Source: Bacteroidales bacterium
GTDB lineage: Bacteria; Bacteroidota; Bacteroidia; Bacteroidales; UBA1715
Assembly (NCBI GenBank): GCA_017516865.1
Contig: JAFXAU010000025.1
Coordinates: forward strand, 82,069 to 146,068
Direction: 5' to 3'
DNA: 64,000 nt
The notes under the pieces are model-generated. The model was not told the origin of the DNA. It worked only from the letters and a program-made list of their open reading frames with translations, and did not search any database. Position numbers and translations under genes: made by a program. Of this stretch, positions 26,567-37,300 are shown one piece after another. Position 1 is the first letter of the stretch, and every line of letters starts with the position of its first letter.

Positions 26567-28276
26567 TTACCCTTCGTGCATCATCCTGTGAATCATCGGA
26601 GAAAGCAGGAAGAGCAGAATGCTTGCGACCAATGCGGCAAGTCCTACGTTCACAAACACGTTGGTATAACGGAGCAAATTCACCACCGAAACTTTTTCTT
26701 CGTCGGAGATTGTCTGCAACGTTTCTTCCGAAACGTAATTCTTGTTTAATGCGGTTTGCAATGCCTGTTGCGAGTTTTCGCCTGCAAGTATGGCGGTATA
26801 CGACGCCGTCGATTCATCTATGGTTTCAGTGTTTTCCGAATTGTCGGCAATTTCGTAGCTGCTTTCGTCGGTGGTCAGATTTGCAATCCAGCCGCCAACC
26901 TGAAATGCCAGCGACGATGACAAATACCACGCCCCAATCACCATTCCCACGATTTTGGGCGGAGCCAGCCGCGAAACCATCGAAAGCCCTATGGGCGACA
27001 GGCACAATTCTCCCAACGTCTGGAACATATAACTTAGAACCAAGAAAATAGCCGGCACTGCGGCGATTTTTAGCATTGTGTTGTTTTCGGCAATCGTTTC
27101 AAACGAAAGGAAACGCGGAGCCAAGCCCAGCAGCAAAAATCCTATGCTGAGCAATAAAATACCCATAGCAAATTTTATTGGCGTCGAAGGTTCTTTCTTC
27201 CGCTGTGCAAGCTGCATCCACAAGATTGAAAGTGGCGAGGCAAAAATCAAGATGAACATTGGATTTACCGACTGGAACAACGACGCGGGAATGACGCTTC
27301 CGAAGAAATTTCGGTTCACGTTTTCGCTTGCGTACAACGTGAGCGATGAGCCTGCCTGCTCAAAGAATGTCCAGAATAAAGTAATGAACAACAGTAAGAT
27401 AAGTATGACAAACAATCTGTCGCGTTCAACTTTTTCGCTACGCAACGCTATCACAAATATGAATCCGAGAATTGCCAGCGAAAGTGGGAAGATAACGTAA
27501 CTCATTATTTCATAATGCTTTACAAGCAAGGATATTCCAAACGTGCTGATGACGCATAGTGCGTAAATCCAAATTTCTTTCGACAATCCACAGAATTTCT
27601 GTGCAAGGGATTCTTTGTCGGGCACACCGCCAAGAGGGCGGTATTCCAATGTTTTTTCTCCCGTTTCGGCATTGATATTTTCGTGATAATCAATGATATG
27701 ACCAAATTTCAAGAAGATGAACAATCCCGCCAACATTCCAATTCCCGCAATGGTGAATCCATAGTGCCAACCGTAGGTTTCGCCCACAATTCCGCAGAGA
27801 ATCGGCGAGAAAAACGCACCAAGGTTCACGCTCATATAATAAATGGTGAATCCGCCGTCGCGACGAGGGTCGTTTTCTTCGTAAAGGCCGCTCAGAATTA
27901 TTGGCATATTTGGCTTGAAAAACCCGTTGCCGACAATCAGAAACGAAAGAGCGAGATACAGGAACATTTCGTTCTCAATCGCCATCAAAAAATGACCGAT
28001 TGCCATCATAATTGCTCCCCAAATTACGGCTTTTCGGTGACCGAGGAACTTGTCGGCAATCAGCCCGCCAATAAATGGTGACGCATACACCAACGAGCCG
28101 TAGGCGGCAAAAATGCCGTATGCCACGGTTTTCGACGTTTCAAGATTTTGAAATAATTGCTGGATTAAGTACAGCACCAACAACGCACGCATGCCGTAGT
28201 AACTGAACCGTTCCCACATTTCGGTGAAGAACAGCACTATAAGGGCGCGAGGTTGTTTCATATTTATCGGTTTCAT
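26567..28276 (-). CDS. POT-family proton-dependent peptide transporter
   Basis: A 569-residue MFS membrane protein with about 14 helices. The N-terminal EMWERFSYYGMRALL is the ExxERF(x)YYG proton-coupling motif and FTIYYMSVNLGAFFSP is the second POT signature. It should import di- and tripeptides. An extra loop of about 90 residues lies before the last helix. The S66 peptidase gene ends three bp before its start; that enzyme releases murein peptide pieces, so joint peptide recycling is plausible. Confidence 0.94.
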   Translation of the reverse strand: MKPINMKQPRALIVLFFTEMWERFSYYGMRALLVLYLIQQLFQNLETSKTVAYGIFAAYGSLVYASPFIGGLIADKFLGHRKAVIWGAIMMAIGHFLMAIENEMFLYLALSFLIVGNGFFKPNMPIILSGLYEENDPRRDGGFTIYYMSVNLGAFFSPILCGIVGETYGWHYGFTIAGIGMLAGLFIFLKFGHIIDYHENINAETGEKTLEYRPLGGVPDKESLAQKFCGLSKEIWIYALCVISTFGISLLVKHYEIMSYVIFPLSLAILGFIFVIALRSEKVERDRLFVILILLLFITLFWTFFEQAGSSLTLYASENVNRNFFGSVIPASLFQSVNPMFILIFASPLSILWMQLAQRKKEPSTPIKFAMGILLLSIGFLLLGLAPRFLSFETIAENNTMLKIAAVPAIFLVLSYMFQTLGELCLSPIGLSMVSRLAPPKIVGMVIGAWYLSSSLAFQVGGWIANLTTDESSYEIADNSENTETIDESTASYTAILAGENSQQALQTALNKNYVSEETLQTISDEEKVSVVNLLRYTNVFVNVGLAALVASILLFLLSPMIHRMMHEG

Positions 28277-28278
28277 TT

Positions 28279-29310
28279 CTAATATGTTATCGTTGCCGTT
28301 GATTCGCTCACGTCAATGCTGACGGTGCGACCCAAGTATGTTGCAAGATTTTTGTCCTCGTGACCCATATTCATTCCATAGATGATAGGAATGTTGAGAT
28401 CGTCAAAATAATTATGAATAATTTCGTCGATTGGTCGGTCGTTGCCTTGCGATGTGCTGAAATCGCCGACAATCACGCCTTTCAAACCGTCCAATTTTCC
28501 GCTCAACTTCAAGTTTGCCAACATTCTGTCTATTGCATAATTGGCTTCCCCAGTGTCTTCAATCAGAAGAATGGCATTTTTCGCATTCAAGTCGAACAAT
28601 GTTCCGCCCATGCTGTACATCAACGACAGATTTCCGCCGACCAAGCGGCCTTCTGCCTTGCCTTGTACACAGTTTGTATTTGTTTTTATGCTGTGATTTT
28701 TCAATTCTCCGAATAATGCTTTACGCAAACTTTCGTCGCTGTCGTTGTCGCCAAATGTCTTGACCATTGGTCCATGAATAGTTTCGTAGCCCATATTGTT
28801 CAATGCGATGTGCATGCCTGTCACGTCGCTGTAACCGACAATCCATTTCGGATGCGATTTCATTGGTGAAAAATCGATGTACGAAAGCACTTGGGCAACG
28901 CCATATCCGCCACGTGCGGCTATGAGAGCCTTAATGTTCGGATTGTCAATCAACTTTTGGAATCCGTCAATTCTTTCGCTCATTGTTCCTGCATAGCGAC
29001 CGTCTTTATTGTAAAGATTGCTGGCTTCAACAACTACCAATCCCCAACTTTTCAGTTTTGCAATGCCATTTGCCAAATCACTTTGTGTAACGGCATTCGA
29101 CAGTGCAAACACTCCAACGGTATCGCCCGCCTTCAGGTAATCGGGACGAATGTCGTCGGTCACTTCCTGCTGATTGTTCAGCACAGTTTGGTAGTAATAA
29201 CTCGTGTAAATACTATCAACGTTGGTCACATACGTATTGTAGTAGTTGTATTCTTTTTTACAGCCGCATACGGCAGTAAGAATCAGTAAAAATGGCAGAA
29301 TTCGCTTCAT
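28279..29310 (-). CDS. LD-carboxypeptidase (S66 family), lipoprotein
   Basis: A 343-residue enzyme that removes the terminal D-Ala from murein tetrapeptides. Signal peptide with a possible lipobox (AVCGC). The S66 fold is seen from GDTVGVFALS; the nucleophile serine region lies in the family's usual GGYG area (AARGGYGVAQVL), with GGNLSLMYSMGGT, the glutamate in LLIEDTGEANYAIDRML, and the histidine in GMNMGHEDKNLAT. It is longer at the N-terminus than cytosolic LdcA. Confidence 0.9.
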   Translation of the reverse strand: MKRILPFLLILTAVCGCKKEYNYYNTYVTNVDSIYTSYYYQTVLNNQQEVTDDIRPDYLKAGDTVGVFALSNAVTQSDLANGIAKLKSWGLVVVEASNLYNKDGRYAGTMSERIDGFQKLIDNPNIKALIAARGGYGVAQVLSYIDFSPMKSHPKWIVGYSDVTGMHIALNNMGYETIHGPMVKTFGDNDSDESLRKALFGELKNHSIKTNTNCVQGKAEGRLVGGNLSLMYSMGGTLFDLNAKNAILLIEDTGEANYAIDRMLANLKLSGKLDGLKGVIVGDFSTSQGNDRPIDEIIHNYFDDLNIPIIYGMNMGHEDKNLATYLGRTVSIDVSESTATITY

Positions 29311-29339
29311 AATGATATTTTTTAATTTTTATCTTTTAC

Positions 29340-30356
29340 TTAAAACAGGCTTCCTTGTTTTTCTTGTGGCAATCGTCCTAAATGTCTGTATGCGAGCGGT
29401 GTAACTTCGCGACCTCGCGGAGTCCGTTGCAGAAAGCCTTCTTTAATCAAGAACGGTTCATACACTTCCTCTATCGTCCCAGAATCCTCGCCTACGGCGG
29501 TTGCAATGGTATTTACGCCGACAGGTCCTCCGTTGAATTTGTCTATAATGGTACAAAGAATCTTGTTGTCCATTTCGTCGAGACCGTATTTGTCGATGTT
29601 CAAGGCTTCCAAGCCGAATTGTGTTATTTCTGGGGTGATTTTTCCTGAACCTTTCACTTGTGCGAAATCTCTGATGCGTCGGAGTAGTGCGTTCGCAATA
29701 CGTGGCGTGCCGCGGCTTCGCGAAGCAATTTCCTTTGCTGCCTGCGTTTCAATGTGAATGCCGAGAATGCCTGCGGAACGAATGATTATTTTTGTAAGCA
29801 AATCAACGTCGTAATATTCAAAAAGGCAGTTTATGCCGAATCGAGCGCGGAGCGGACTTGTAAGAAGTCCCGAACGCGTTGTGGCACCAATGAGCGTGAA
29901 TGGTGCGAGCGACAATTGTACCGAACGTGCCGCCGGACCTTTGTCTATCATAATGTCTATGCGAAAATCTTCCATTGCGGAATACAGATATTCTTCCACA
30001 ACGGGCGAAAGGCGGTGGATTTCGTCAATAAACAGCACGTCGTTTTCTTCGAGACTTGTGAGTAGTCCAGCCAAGTCGCCAGGTTTGTCAAGAACGGGTC
30101 CCGATGTTACTTTGAAGTTTACGCCAAGTTCGTTGGCAATAATGTTCGACAGAGTTGTCTTTCCCAATCCTGGAGGGCCATGAAGCAAAACATGGTCTAA
30201 CGATTCTCCTCGCATTTTTGCAGCGGCGACGAAAATTCTAAGGTTTTCTACAACCTTCTGCTGACCTGTGAAGTCGTCAAAATCCAACGGACGAAGTTTC
30301 TTTTCGAATTCACTGTCCTTGTTCGATATATGTTCAGGGTCAAGATTTGTATTCAT
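29340..30356 (-). CDS. ruvB: Holliday junction branch-migration helicase RuvB
   Basis: A 338-residue AAA+ motor that works with RuvA. Walker [13 protein letters not shown], Walker [10 protein letters not shown], sensor [18 protein letters not shown], and the C-terminal winged helix [25 protein letters not shown] box lies at 30378-30371 on the minus strand. Confidence 0.98.
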   Translation of the reverse strand: MNTNLDPEHISNKDSEFEKKLRPLDFDDFTGQQKVVENLRIFVAAAKMRGESLDHVLLHGPPGLGKTTLSNIIANELGVNFKVTSGPVLDKPGDLAGLLTSLEENDVLFIDEIHRLSPVVEEYLYSAMEDFRIDIMIDKGPAARSVQLSLAPFTLIGATTRSGLLTSPLRARFGINCLFEYYDVDLLTKIIIRSAGILGIHIETQAAKEIASRSRGTPRIANALLRRIRDFAQVKGSGKITPEITQFGLEALNIDKYGLDEMDNKILCTIIDKFNGGPVGVNTIATAVGEDSGTIEEVYEPFLIKEGFLQRTPRGREVTPLAYRHLGRLPQEKQGSLF

Positions 30357-30387
30357 TTTCGCTGTTTTTGCAAAGATATAAAAAACA

Positions 30388-31923
30388 CTATTTTGACGGT
30401 GCTACAATTCTATTTTCTTGTCCGTCTTTGTAATAGACGGAATATTTGAGATTTCCGTTTTCGTTATAATAATTCCATGTTTTTACTGCCTTGCCGTGTT
30501 TCCATTGCTCGTTGTGTTCCACTTGACCATTTTGGTAGTAATAATAATGTTTCCCGTTAGGTTTTCCCGAAAAATACTCTCCTTTGAACGCTTTGTGTCC
30601 GTTGAGGTACGAACTTTTCCACACGCCGAATTTCTCTCCATATTCGTAGTTCCCTTCCGAAACCAAATCGCCGACTGTGATTTTCCAAATGCCCTGTTGA
30701 CGGTCGTCTTTGTACATTCCTTCGCTCACAACGTTGCCTTCTTCGTCATATTCCATACTTAGGCCATTGCGTTGTCCTATTTCGTATTCTTCGCGTTTGA
30801 TTACGTCGCCAGATTCGTTGTAAAACTCCCATGTCCCCGAATAGAGTCCGTTGCTGAAAGCTCCTTGCTGTTTAATTGTTTCGTCGGGGTAGAAAAATTT
30901 CCATACGCCTGATTTTTGTCCTTGAGAATACATTCCTTCGGATTCTATTTTCCCCGATGGATAGAAGAATATCCATTTTCCCGTTTTGTCGCCATTTTCG
31001 AGTGTGATTCCTTGTCCTACAAGTTTCCCTTGCGTGTCGTACAGTTCTCCATCGACGATAGAACCGTTTTTGTCGTAGTGGCGATGGATTCCGATAGGTG
31101 TTTTGTCGCGGTAGCCGCCTTTAAATTTTAGTGTGGAATCAGGATAATATTCTTTTTTCTCAAATGGGTCTTCGAATTCGTCCATTGTGGAACTGGAAGA
31201 CATAAGACTATCGTTTTGGTATTCGCCCACCTGAATGAGTTGCTCGTGCTGGTTATAGAGCTTATATTTCCCATTCAGTTTTCCTTTGTCGTAGTAGGCT
31301 TCGCTTTTCATTGCACCGTTGGAGTAGAAACTGACGTGCTGTCCAGTTTTCAGTCCCAACGAATCGGTTCTGTTGATTGATTGGCTGGAAATGAGCCTGT
31401 CATTTTCAAAAATCAAGATTGTGGTGACGATTCCGTCGGTATATTCATATCCCTTTCCTTCTTTTTTGTTGTTCACGAACGGAATATCTTTGATTAGCTC
31501 GCCGTTTTTCGAAAAATATTGCTCGTTTCCTTGTTTTTGGTCGTTCACGTAAAGTACGCTTAGACTGAGAAACGACGTGCTGTCGGAGGTATATTCTTTG
31601 TAAAATCCGTTTTTGTGATTGTCGAGATACGAGATTTCCTTTTGCAAATTTCCTTGTTCGTCGAAAAAGCACCATATGCTGTCGAGTTGGAAATTCGTGC
31701 GTTTCCCGACAGATTTGAGTGTCCCGTTTGGATAATACGATTTCCAATAGCCGTCGGGTTGGCCATTTACAAGATAGCCTTCCGACGAAACAGTCCCGTC
31801 GGGGTAATAGTAGCGGGTTAATTCTTGTGACGAGCTGGAATTTATTCCCAAAACTACAGAAAGTAAAACGGCAAGAAAAACACGTTTTTCTGTAAGTGTA
31901 CTATGTTTTGCCGTCTTTGTCAT
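30388..31923 (-). CDS. Exported MORN/YwqK-type repeat protein
   Basis: A 511-residue protein with an N-terminal export signal (about 15-33) and about a dozen MORN_2 repeats of 20-25 residues of the type [26 protein letters not shown]. Such YwqK-like proteins are common in Bacteroidota; some are annotated as antitoxins, but no toxin is next to this one. A role in the envelope is inferred only from the signal peptide. It sits between ruvB and nadA on the same strand, 5 bp after nadA. Confidence 0.85.
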   Translation of the reverse strand: MTKTAKHSTLTEKRVFLAVLLSVVLGINSSSSQELTRYYYPDGTVSSEGYLVNGQPDGYWKSYYPNGTLKSVGKRTNFQLDSIWCFFDEQGNLQKEISYLDNHKNGFYKEYTSDSTSFLSLSVLYVNDQKQGNEQYFSKNGELIKDIPFVNNKKEGKGYEYTDGIVTTILIFENDRLISSQSINRTDSLGLKTGQHVSFYSNGAMKSEAYYDKGKLNGKYKLYNQHEQLIQVGEYQNDSLMSSSSTMDEFEDPFEKKEYYPDSTLKFKGGYRDKTPIGIHRHYDKNGSIVDGELYDTQGKLVGQGITLENGDKTGKWIFFYPSGKIESEGMYSQGQKSGVWKFFYPDETIKQQGAFSNGLYSGTWEFYNESGDVIKREEYEIGQRNGLSMEYDEEGNVVSEGMYKDDRQQGIWKITVGDLVSEGNYEYGEKFGVWKSSYLNGHKAFKGEYFSGKPNGKHYYYYQNGQVEHNEQWKHGKAVKTWNYYNENGNLKYSVYYKDGQENRIVAPSK

Positions 31924-31928
31924 AGTGT

Positions 31929-32852
31929 TTATTTTGACAGTTCCAACATGGTGTTGAGAGCCTTCACCGCCTTACGGCTGACTTCTTCGTCGACAAAAAT
32001 TTCGTTTGTTTCGTTCAAAAGGCAGTTGTACACATCTTCGAGACGAGTTTTCTTCATATCGTGGCAACTAAGAGTTGGACTTCCAAGATAGAAGGTTTTG
32101 TCGGGATTTTGCGTTTTCATAGGGTGAAGCACGCCCTTTTCGGTGCAGACGATAAATTCTTTTGCCTCTGATTTTTTTACAAACGAAAGTAGTTGTGCCG
32201 TGGAACCCACGTAGTCGGAAATTTCAAGAATGTCGAGCTGACATTCAGGGTGTGCAATTATAAGTGCGTCGGGGTGTAGTTCCTTTTGCTTCAAGACTTT
32301 ACGTTTGTCAAGAAAATGATGAATTGGGCAGCAGCCGTTCCATACCTCGAATTGTTTTCCAGAAATTTTCATGGCGTATTTCCCTAAATTTTGGTCGGGA
32401 GTATAAAGAATTTTTTCTCCTTGGTCGAGATAGTGTTCAATAATTTTCAAACCGTTGGTTGAGGTACAGATGCAATCGCTCAAAGCCTTGATTTCGGCTG
32501 TGGTGTTTACGTAAGTGATAATTTTTGTATCGGGGTGTTCGTCTTTGTATTTCTGCAAATCTTTTTTTGTAATTGTCTGTGCCATAAGGCAGTCGGCATT
32601 CATGACGGGAAGAAGAACTTTTTTGTTTGGCGAAAGAATTTTTGCCGTTTCCGCCATAAAATGCACGCCACAGAACACAATAATGTCAGCGTCAGTCGAC
32701 ACCGCAGTCTGACTGAGATTCAAACTGTCGCCTAAAAAGTCGGCAACATCCTGTACGTCGTCTTCCTGATAATAATGAGCTAAAATAACGGCATTCTTTT
32801 CTTTTTTCAGTCGTTGAATTTCCGATTTATAGTCTATGTTTTTCATCACCAT
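31929..32852 (-). CDS. nadA: Quinolinate synthase A
   Basis: A 307-residue [4Fe-4S] enzyme that condenses iminoaspartate with DHAP to quinolinate in NAD synthesis. Motifs: AVILAHYYQEDDVQDVADFLGDSL, VFCGVHFMAETAKIL, VNTTAEIKAL, and the cluster cysteines in MNADCLM, NGCCPIHH and the CEN-terminal region. ATG 32846 (MKNIDYK) is an equally good start. nadB and nadC are not in the window. Confidence 0.97.
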   Translation of the reverse strand: MVMKNIDYKSEIQRLKKEKNAVILAHYYQEDDVQDVADFLGDSLNLSQTAVSTDADIIVFCGVHFMAETAKILSPNKKVLLPVMNADCLMAQTITKKDLQKYKDEHPDTKIITYVNTTAEIKALSDCICTSTNGLKIIEHYLDQGEKILYTPDQNLGKYAMKISGKQFEVWNGCCPIHHFLDKRKVLKQKELHPDALIIAHPECQLDILEISDYVGSTAQLLSFVKKSEAKEFIVCTEKGVLHPMKTQNPDKTFYLGSPTLSCHDMKKTRLEDVYNCLLNETNEIFVDEEVSRKAVKALNTMLELSK

Positions 32853-33108
32853 ACGATTTTTAGCAAAGTAAAGATTTTTTTATGAAATCATGCGTAGTGC
32901 CGAAACATAAATATGAGAATCTGTTTTGATTTATTTACAATATTTTGTTATTATGCCCTCCGAATACCCGTCTTTTAATTCTTAATCCCATTGTTATTTT
33001 ACCCTTCATTTCAAAACAATCTTTTAATTTTGTTGTATAAGTGTCTGTATGTCAATACTTTAACGGGGGTGGGTAAATTCAGAAAATTGATTATCTTTGC
33101 AATTGGAA

Positions 33109-34225
33109 ATGACAGTTTTTATTACATCATATTATGTATTGGCAATAGTCCTGTTTCTTATGGCTGTTGTTTTCTTTTTTGTTCCGCTACCTAAGGACGA
33201 AGGGCTTCGAAATTATAAAATTTCGCTGCGTCTTTTCTCTCTATCATATGCGGCGTTGACAGTGTATTGTTTGATAAAACTTCACTATAAGCCGCAGTTG
33301 CTGAGCATACCTTTTTTGATTGCGGCACCGTCGCAGGCGATACTTCTTACGCTGTCGCATATAAATTTGGTGAATCCTCGACGGGTGACAAAAGCCCGTG
33401 CTATAAAAAACTTGATTCCACTGATTGTTTTCATTTTGTTGGAAGTAGTGCAATATACGGTGGCTGGTCATGTTGAAATGAGGAATTACCATACTCTGCT
33501 TTTCTGGGACAACGGCTATACGCTTGGCGAGTTAACCGATGTCCTTTTACGCGAGGCATGGTTCATAGTGTATTTTGCCACTTGTATATATTATGGAATA
33601 GCATATTTTCGTGAAGAAAAAGAATACAAGGTTCTTGCAGGAAATTATTCATCGGAAAACGAGATTGTGAATATGCCAGTGGCACGTGCCAGTTTCATTT
33701 GTGCCTTGTGTGTTGGTGTAACCACAATATTCATTACATTGTCGTTGAACGAATATATGTGTACGGTGTTGAATTATATGATAATGGCATTTTATATTGT
33801 AATGGCGTTGTTGTATTTGCAGTATCCAAAGATGTTCCTTGAAATTTCGGCGTTCATGTTCGAAAACTCGCCGAAACTCGAAAACGTGCAAGAACAAACT
33901 GTGGATTCCGAATGGACAGAAATAAGAGAAAGCATAATAGCAGAGGGTTTGTATAAACAGAAAGGTGTTACGGTGGAAGATGTAGCACGGCGTTTTGCAA
34001 AAAATAGGACATACGTCTCTAATATGGTGATTTAATACCTTTATAAATAAATTACGTATTGCCGAAGCCGAACGGCTTGTGAAAGAGAATCCTGACATGA
34101 CATTTGCCGAGATTGCCGAAAATATCGGCTATACTGAGCAGTCGAACTTTGCGAGACAATTCCGTCAAATTATGGGCATATCTCCTTCGGCATTCCGAAA
34201 GGAAATTTTTGACGGCAAAAAATAG
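33109..34225 (+). pseudogene. Frameshifted 7TM-AraC transcription regulator
   Basis: The first frame (33109-34035) codes seven membrane helices (about residues 1-260) and the first helix-turn-helix of an AraC domain (DVARRFAKNRTYVSNMV), then stops at 34033. From 34034 another frame continues without break to 34225 with the rest of the domain: NTFINKLRIAEAERL and FAEIAENIGYTEQSNFARQFR, ending ISPSAFRKE. Comparison with intact AraC domains suggests loss of about six codons plus one base at the junction. The intact type would be a membrane-bound regulator. It is probably a pseudogene; programmed frameshifting or a sequencing error are alternatives. It lies just before the 1717-aa cargo gene. Confidence 0.8.
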
Positions 34226-34242
34226 ACAATCACCCCAAACGC

Positions 34243-34275
34243 TTGTCAATATTGGATTTTATCAATTTATATTTG
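34243..34275 (+). promoter_or_regulatory. Possible promoter of the 1717-aa cargo gene
   Basis: TTG (34243-34245), 22 nt, TATATTTG (34268-34275), giving a leader of about 60 nt. A weaker TTACTTTG box at about 34291-34298 is an alternative. Confidence 0.4.
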
Positions 34276-34342
34276 TATGAATTGATAAAATTACTTTGCA
34301 AAAAAAGTAAAATCTTTGTTGAAATTTTAAAATTCAAATGGT

Positions 34343-37300
34343 ATGAAAAGAGCATTCTATTCTTTAATGATGTTTTTGTCGGGACTTTTTGCAAGTGCTG
34401 CGACGTACAATGTAAAAATTAACGATGCAAATTTTGTTATCAGTGCAGAGTACCCTAATGTTGACATTACGAGTCAAGTAGGTGATTTGCTTCAAGTGGG
34501 CGATAAGGTTATTGTGACGGTTGAAGGGTATTTTGATTATAATGTAAATGTACGTTTACTTACCATAGCGGATAATTCCGAGGAGGCAAATTGGTATAAA
34601 ATGCTGACAGAATGGAATGGTGTTGAACTTGGAACTGCAACTGTAGGAGAAAAATTCTCGGAATCGTACGAATTTACGATAACAGAAGATGCTGTTACAA
34701 CAGACAAATATATTGTGCAGATTTCACTTGGTTTTAATAGTATATTGGAGGAAAAACAATGCCAAGAAAACGGTGGCATTGTAACTTTAAGTCATCTTGT
34801 TCCAGGTGCTACGGCATACAATGTATTAATTAACGATTTTGATTTTGATTGTAGTTCAGACAATGACATTGATATTTCAAGCCAAATAGGTGAGTTACTC
34901 AAAATAGGTGATGAGGTTAATGTAACAGTGGAAGGGTACTTCAGTGCGAAGGTAACAGGTGTAGGTATTTGTGGTATAGTGGATGGTTCCGAAGCTGCCA
35001 GTTGGTGGACTCCACTGACCGAAATGGACTATGCTTTATCTACAGTTATTGGTTCATCTACCGAAGTTGGAGAAAAATTCTCAGCGTCGTACGTTTTTGA
35101 AATAATTGAGGATGCAGTATCGTCAGAAGTTTATAAACTTCGGCTGTGTCCCAAAGTTCCCATACAGGCAGGAGACAATGTAACCTTGCGTCCGACCGAC
35201 GAGCCAGACCCTGAAGGCGAAACATACACTATTGATATTACTTCGACGGTGTTTTCTAATGACGGGAATGGTAGCAATTACATGGCTCAATTCCCATTTG
35301 TAACTGAATCTACCACGCTCAAAAAGAATGATAAGGTTGTTGTAACTTTTGACGGGTCATTCTCTCAAGACATGAACGGCATCAATTTCATGATTTTTGA
35401 TGGAAACTGGAGTGAAGTATTGGGATGGACTGCAAAATCTCTCTTTGTTTCGACCAACGAAAATATTGTGACATCGTATGAATTCAATATTAAAAACAAT
35501 TATGAAACTGATAATTACTACGTCGCTGTGTTTGTCGAAGGATATGACGAAAATGTAGAATTGAAGTTTACTAAAACGGGAGATATAAATAACGAATACG
35601 AATACCTCGGCGGTCCCTCGTCCGTGTACGGTTCATTCTATACCGCCAACAACGGAGTTCAGACAAAAGTGCAGTTAGGAGAAGACGGTTCACAGGTATT
35701 GTTCTGTCTTGGTTCCGACGACAAAGGTTATTACTTTGTTTCGGGAACAAAAACTGCTAATGAAATAGTAAATTCAACGGCTGCTGAAACTAGATTCTCT
35801 GTCTCGTCAGAAAACGGTGACGATAACGATTTTAATTATGCCTCAAACAAGGTTTATGTGATGATAGGCGGCGTGTACGGATTTAAAAATAAGAATGCAC
35901 AAGGTACTGTCACCGTTGTTGACATTGACGAAGAAACAGACGATGTTACGGTGAAAGTGGAAAAGGCAACAGGCTCAGGCGAAGATTTTTCTGACAAATT
36001 AGTGTATCTCGGCGGTCCTATGTCAAGCCTTGGCTCATTTTTTACAGCAGATAACGGTGTACAAACAAAATCGCAATTGGGTGACGATGCATCCAAAGTT
36101 GTATTCTGTTTTTCTTCATATGACGGTAATGTTATTATGTCGGGAACGGCATCACCAAATGAAATTGTAAGTTCGCAGGCATCGGAAACGAAATTTGTGG
36201 CAATGAGCGAGGCAAGCATGTCCGCATTCAAAGCATTGATTGAAACCGATTTTACAGAAACTTCTGTTGCTGTGATAGAAGGAAGTGTCTTTGCATTTAA
36301 GAATGAATATGCAACGGGATTTTTCAAGGTCGGCAATATTGATGGGGATTTGCAGATGAAACTGTATATGGAAACAAAATTTGACCAACCGGGTGATTAT
36401 GAATACCTCGGCGGTCCCTCGTCCGTGTATGGTTCATTCTATACTGCCAACAACGGAGTTCAAACAAAAGTGCAGTTAGGAGAAGACGGTTCACAGGTAT
36501 TGTTCTGTCTTGGTTTTAATGACGGCTCATACTCTATTATGTCTGGAACGGAATCTGCAAACGAAATTGTAAAATCGCAGGCATTGGAAACGCGTTTTGA
36601 TATTATAGGAGATTTGGAAGTGTTAAACTATTTAACACCAATGGATTATCGTTTTACAAGATTAGCGATTGAAGAAGGCGGACTGTATGCGTTTATAAAC
36701 AAACAAGTGAAAGGTTATTTTTCTGTTGTAGAAATACAAGAAAATACGCAGACGGTTGTTATAGACGCACATGTTGAAGAAATTTCGGGTGAAGATTTTC
36801 CTAATAAACAAGCCCTTCTGGGTGGTGCAAGTTCCATGTACGGTTCTTTCTATACTGCCGACAAGGGTGTTCAGACTAAAGCACAATTGGGCGACGATGC
36901 TTCGCAAGTCCTTTTTGCCATGTTGATGGGCAGCGAAGGTAATTGTACCGCCATGTCAGGAACATTATCAGCAAACGAAATTGTAAAATCTCAGGCATCG
37001 GAAACAAAATTTGCACTTATGAGAGCCACAGGATTGTCGGGATATTCCTTATTGAGTCCTTCCGACTTTACACAAACAAGCGTCTCTTTAGACGGGGGAG
37101 CAAACGGATATGCCTTCTCTAATAAAAATGCGTCTGGTTTCTTCACAGTGAATTATATAGATTTAGAAACAGAAACAATTTCATTGTTTGTATATTTAGA
37201 AACAAACGTGGTAAAAACATTCGAAACCTCGTACGCCGAATGGGACGGCACAGTTGATATTGACAACGACGGTATTTCCGACCAATGGGAAAACGATTTC

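Noticed and set aside
30388..31923. YwqK-repeat protein as antitoxin
   Set aside because: No toxin gene adjoins and it carries an export signal, so the automatic antitoxin label is not supported here.
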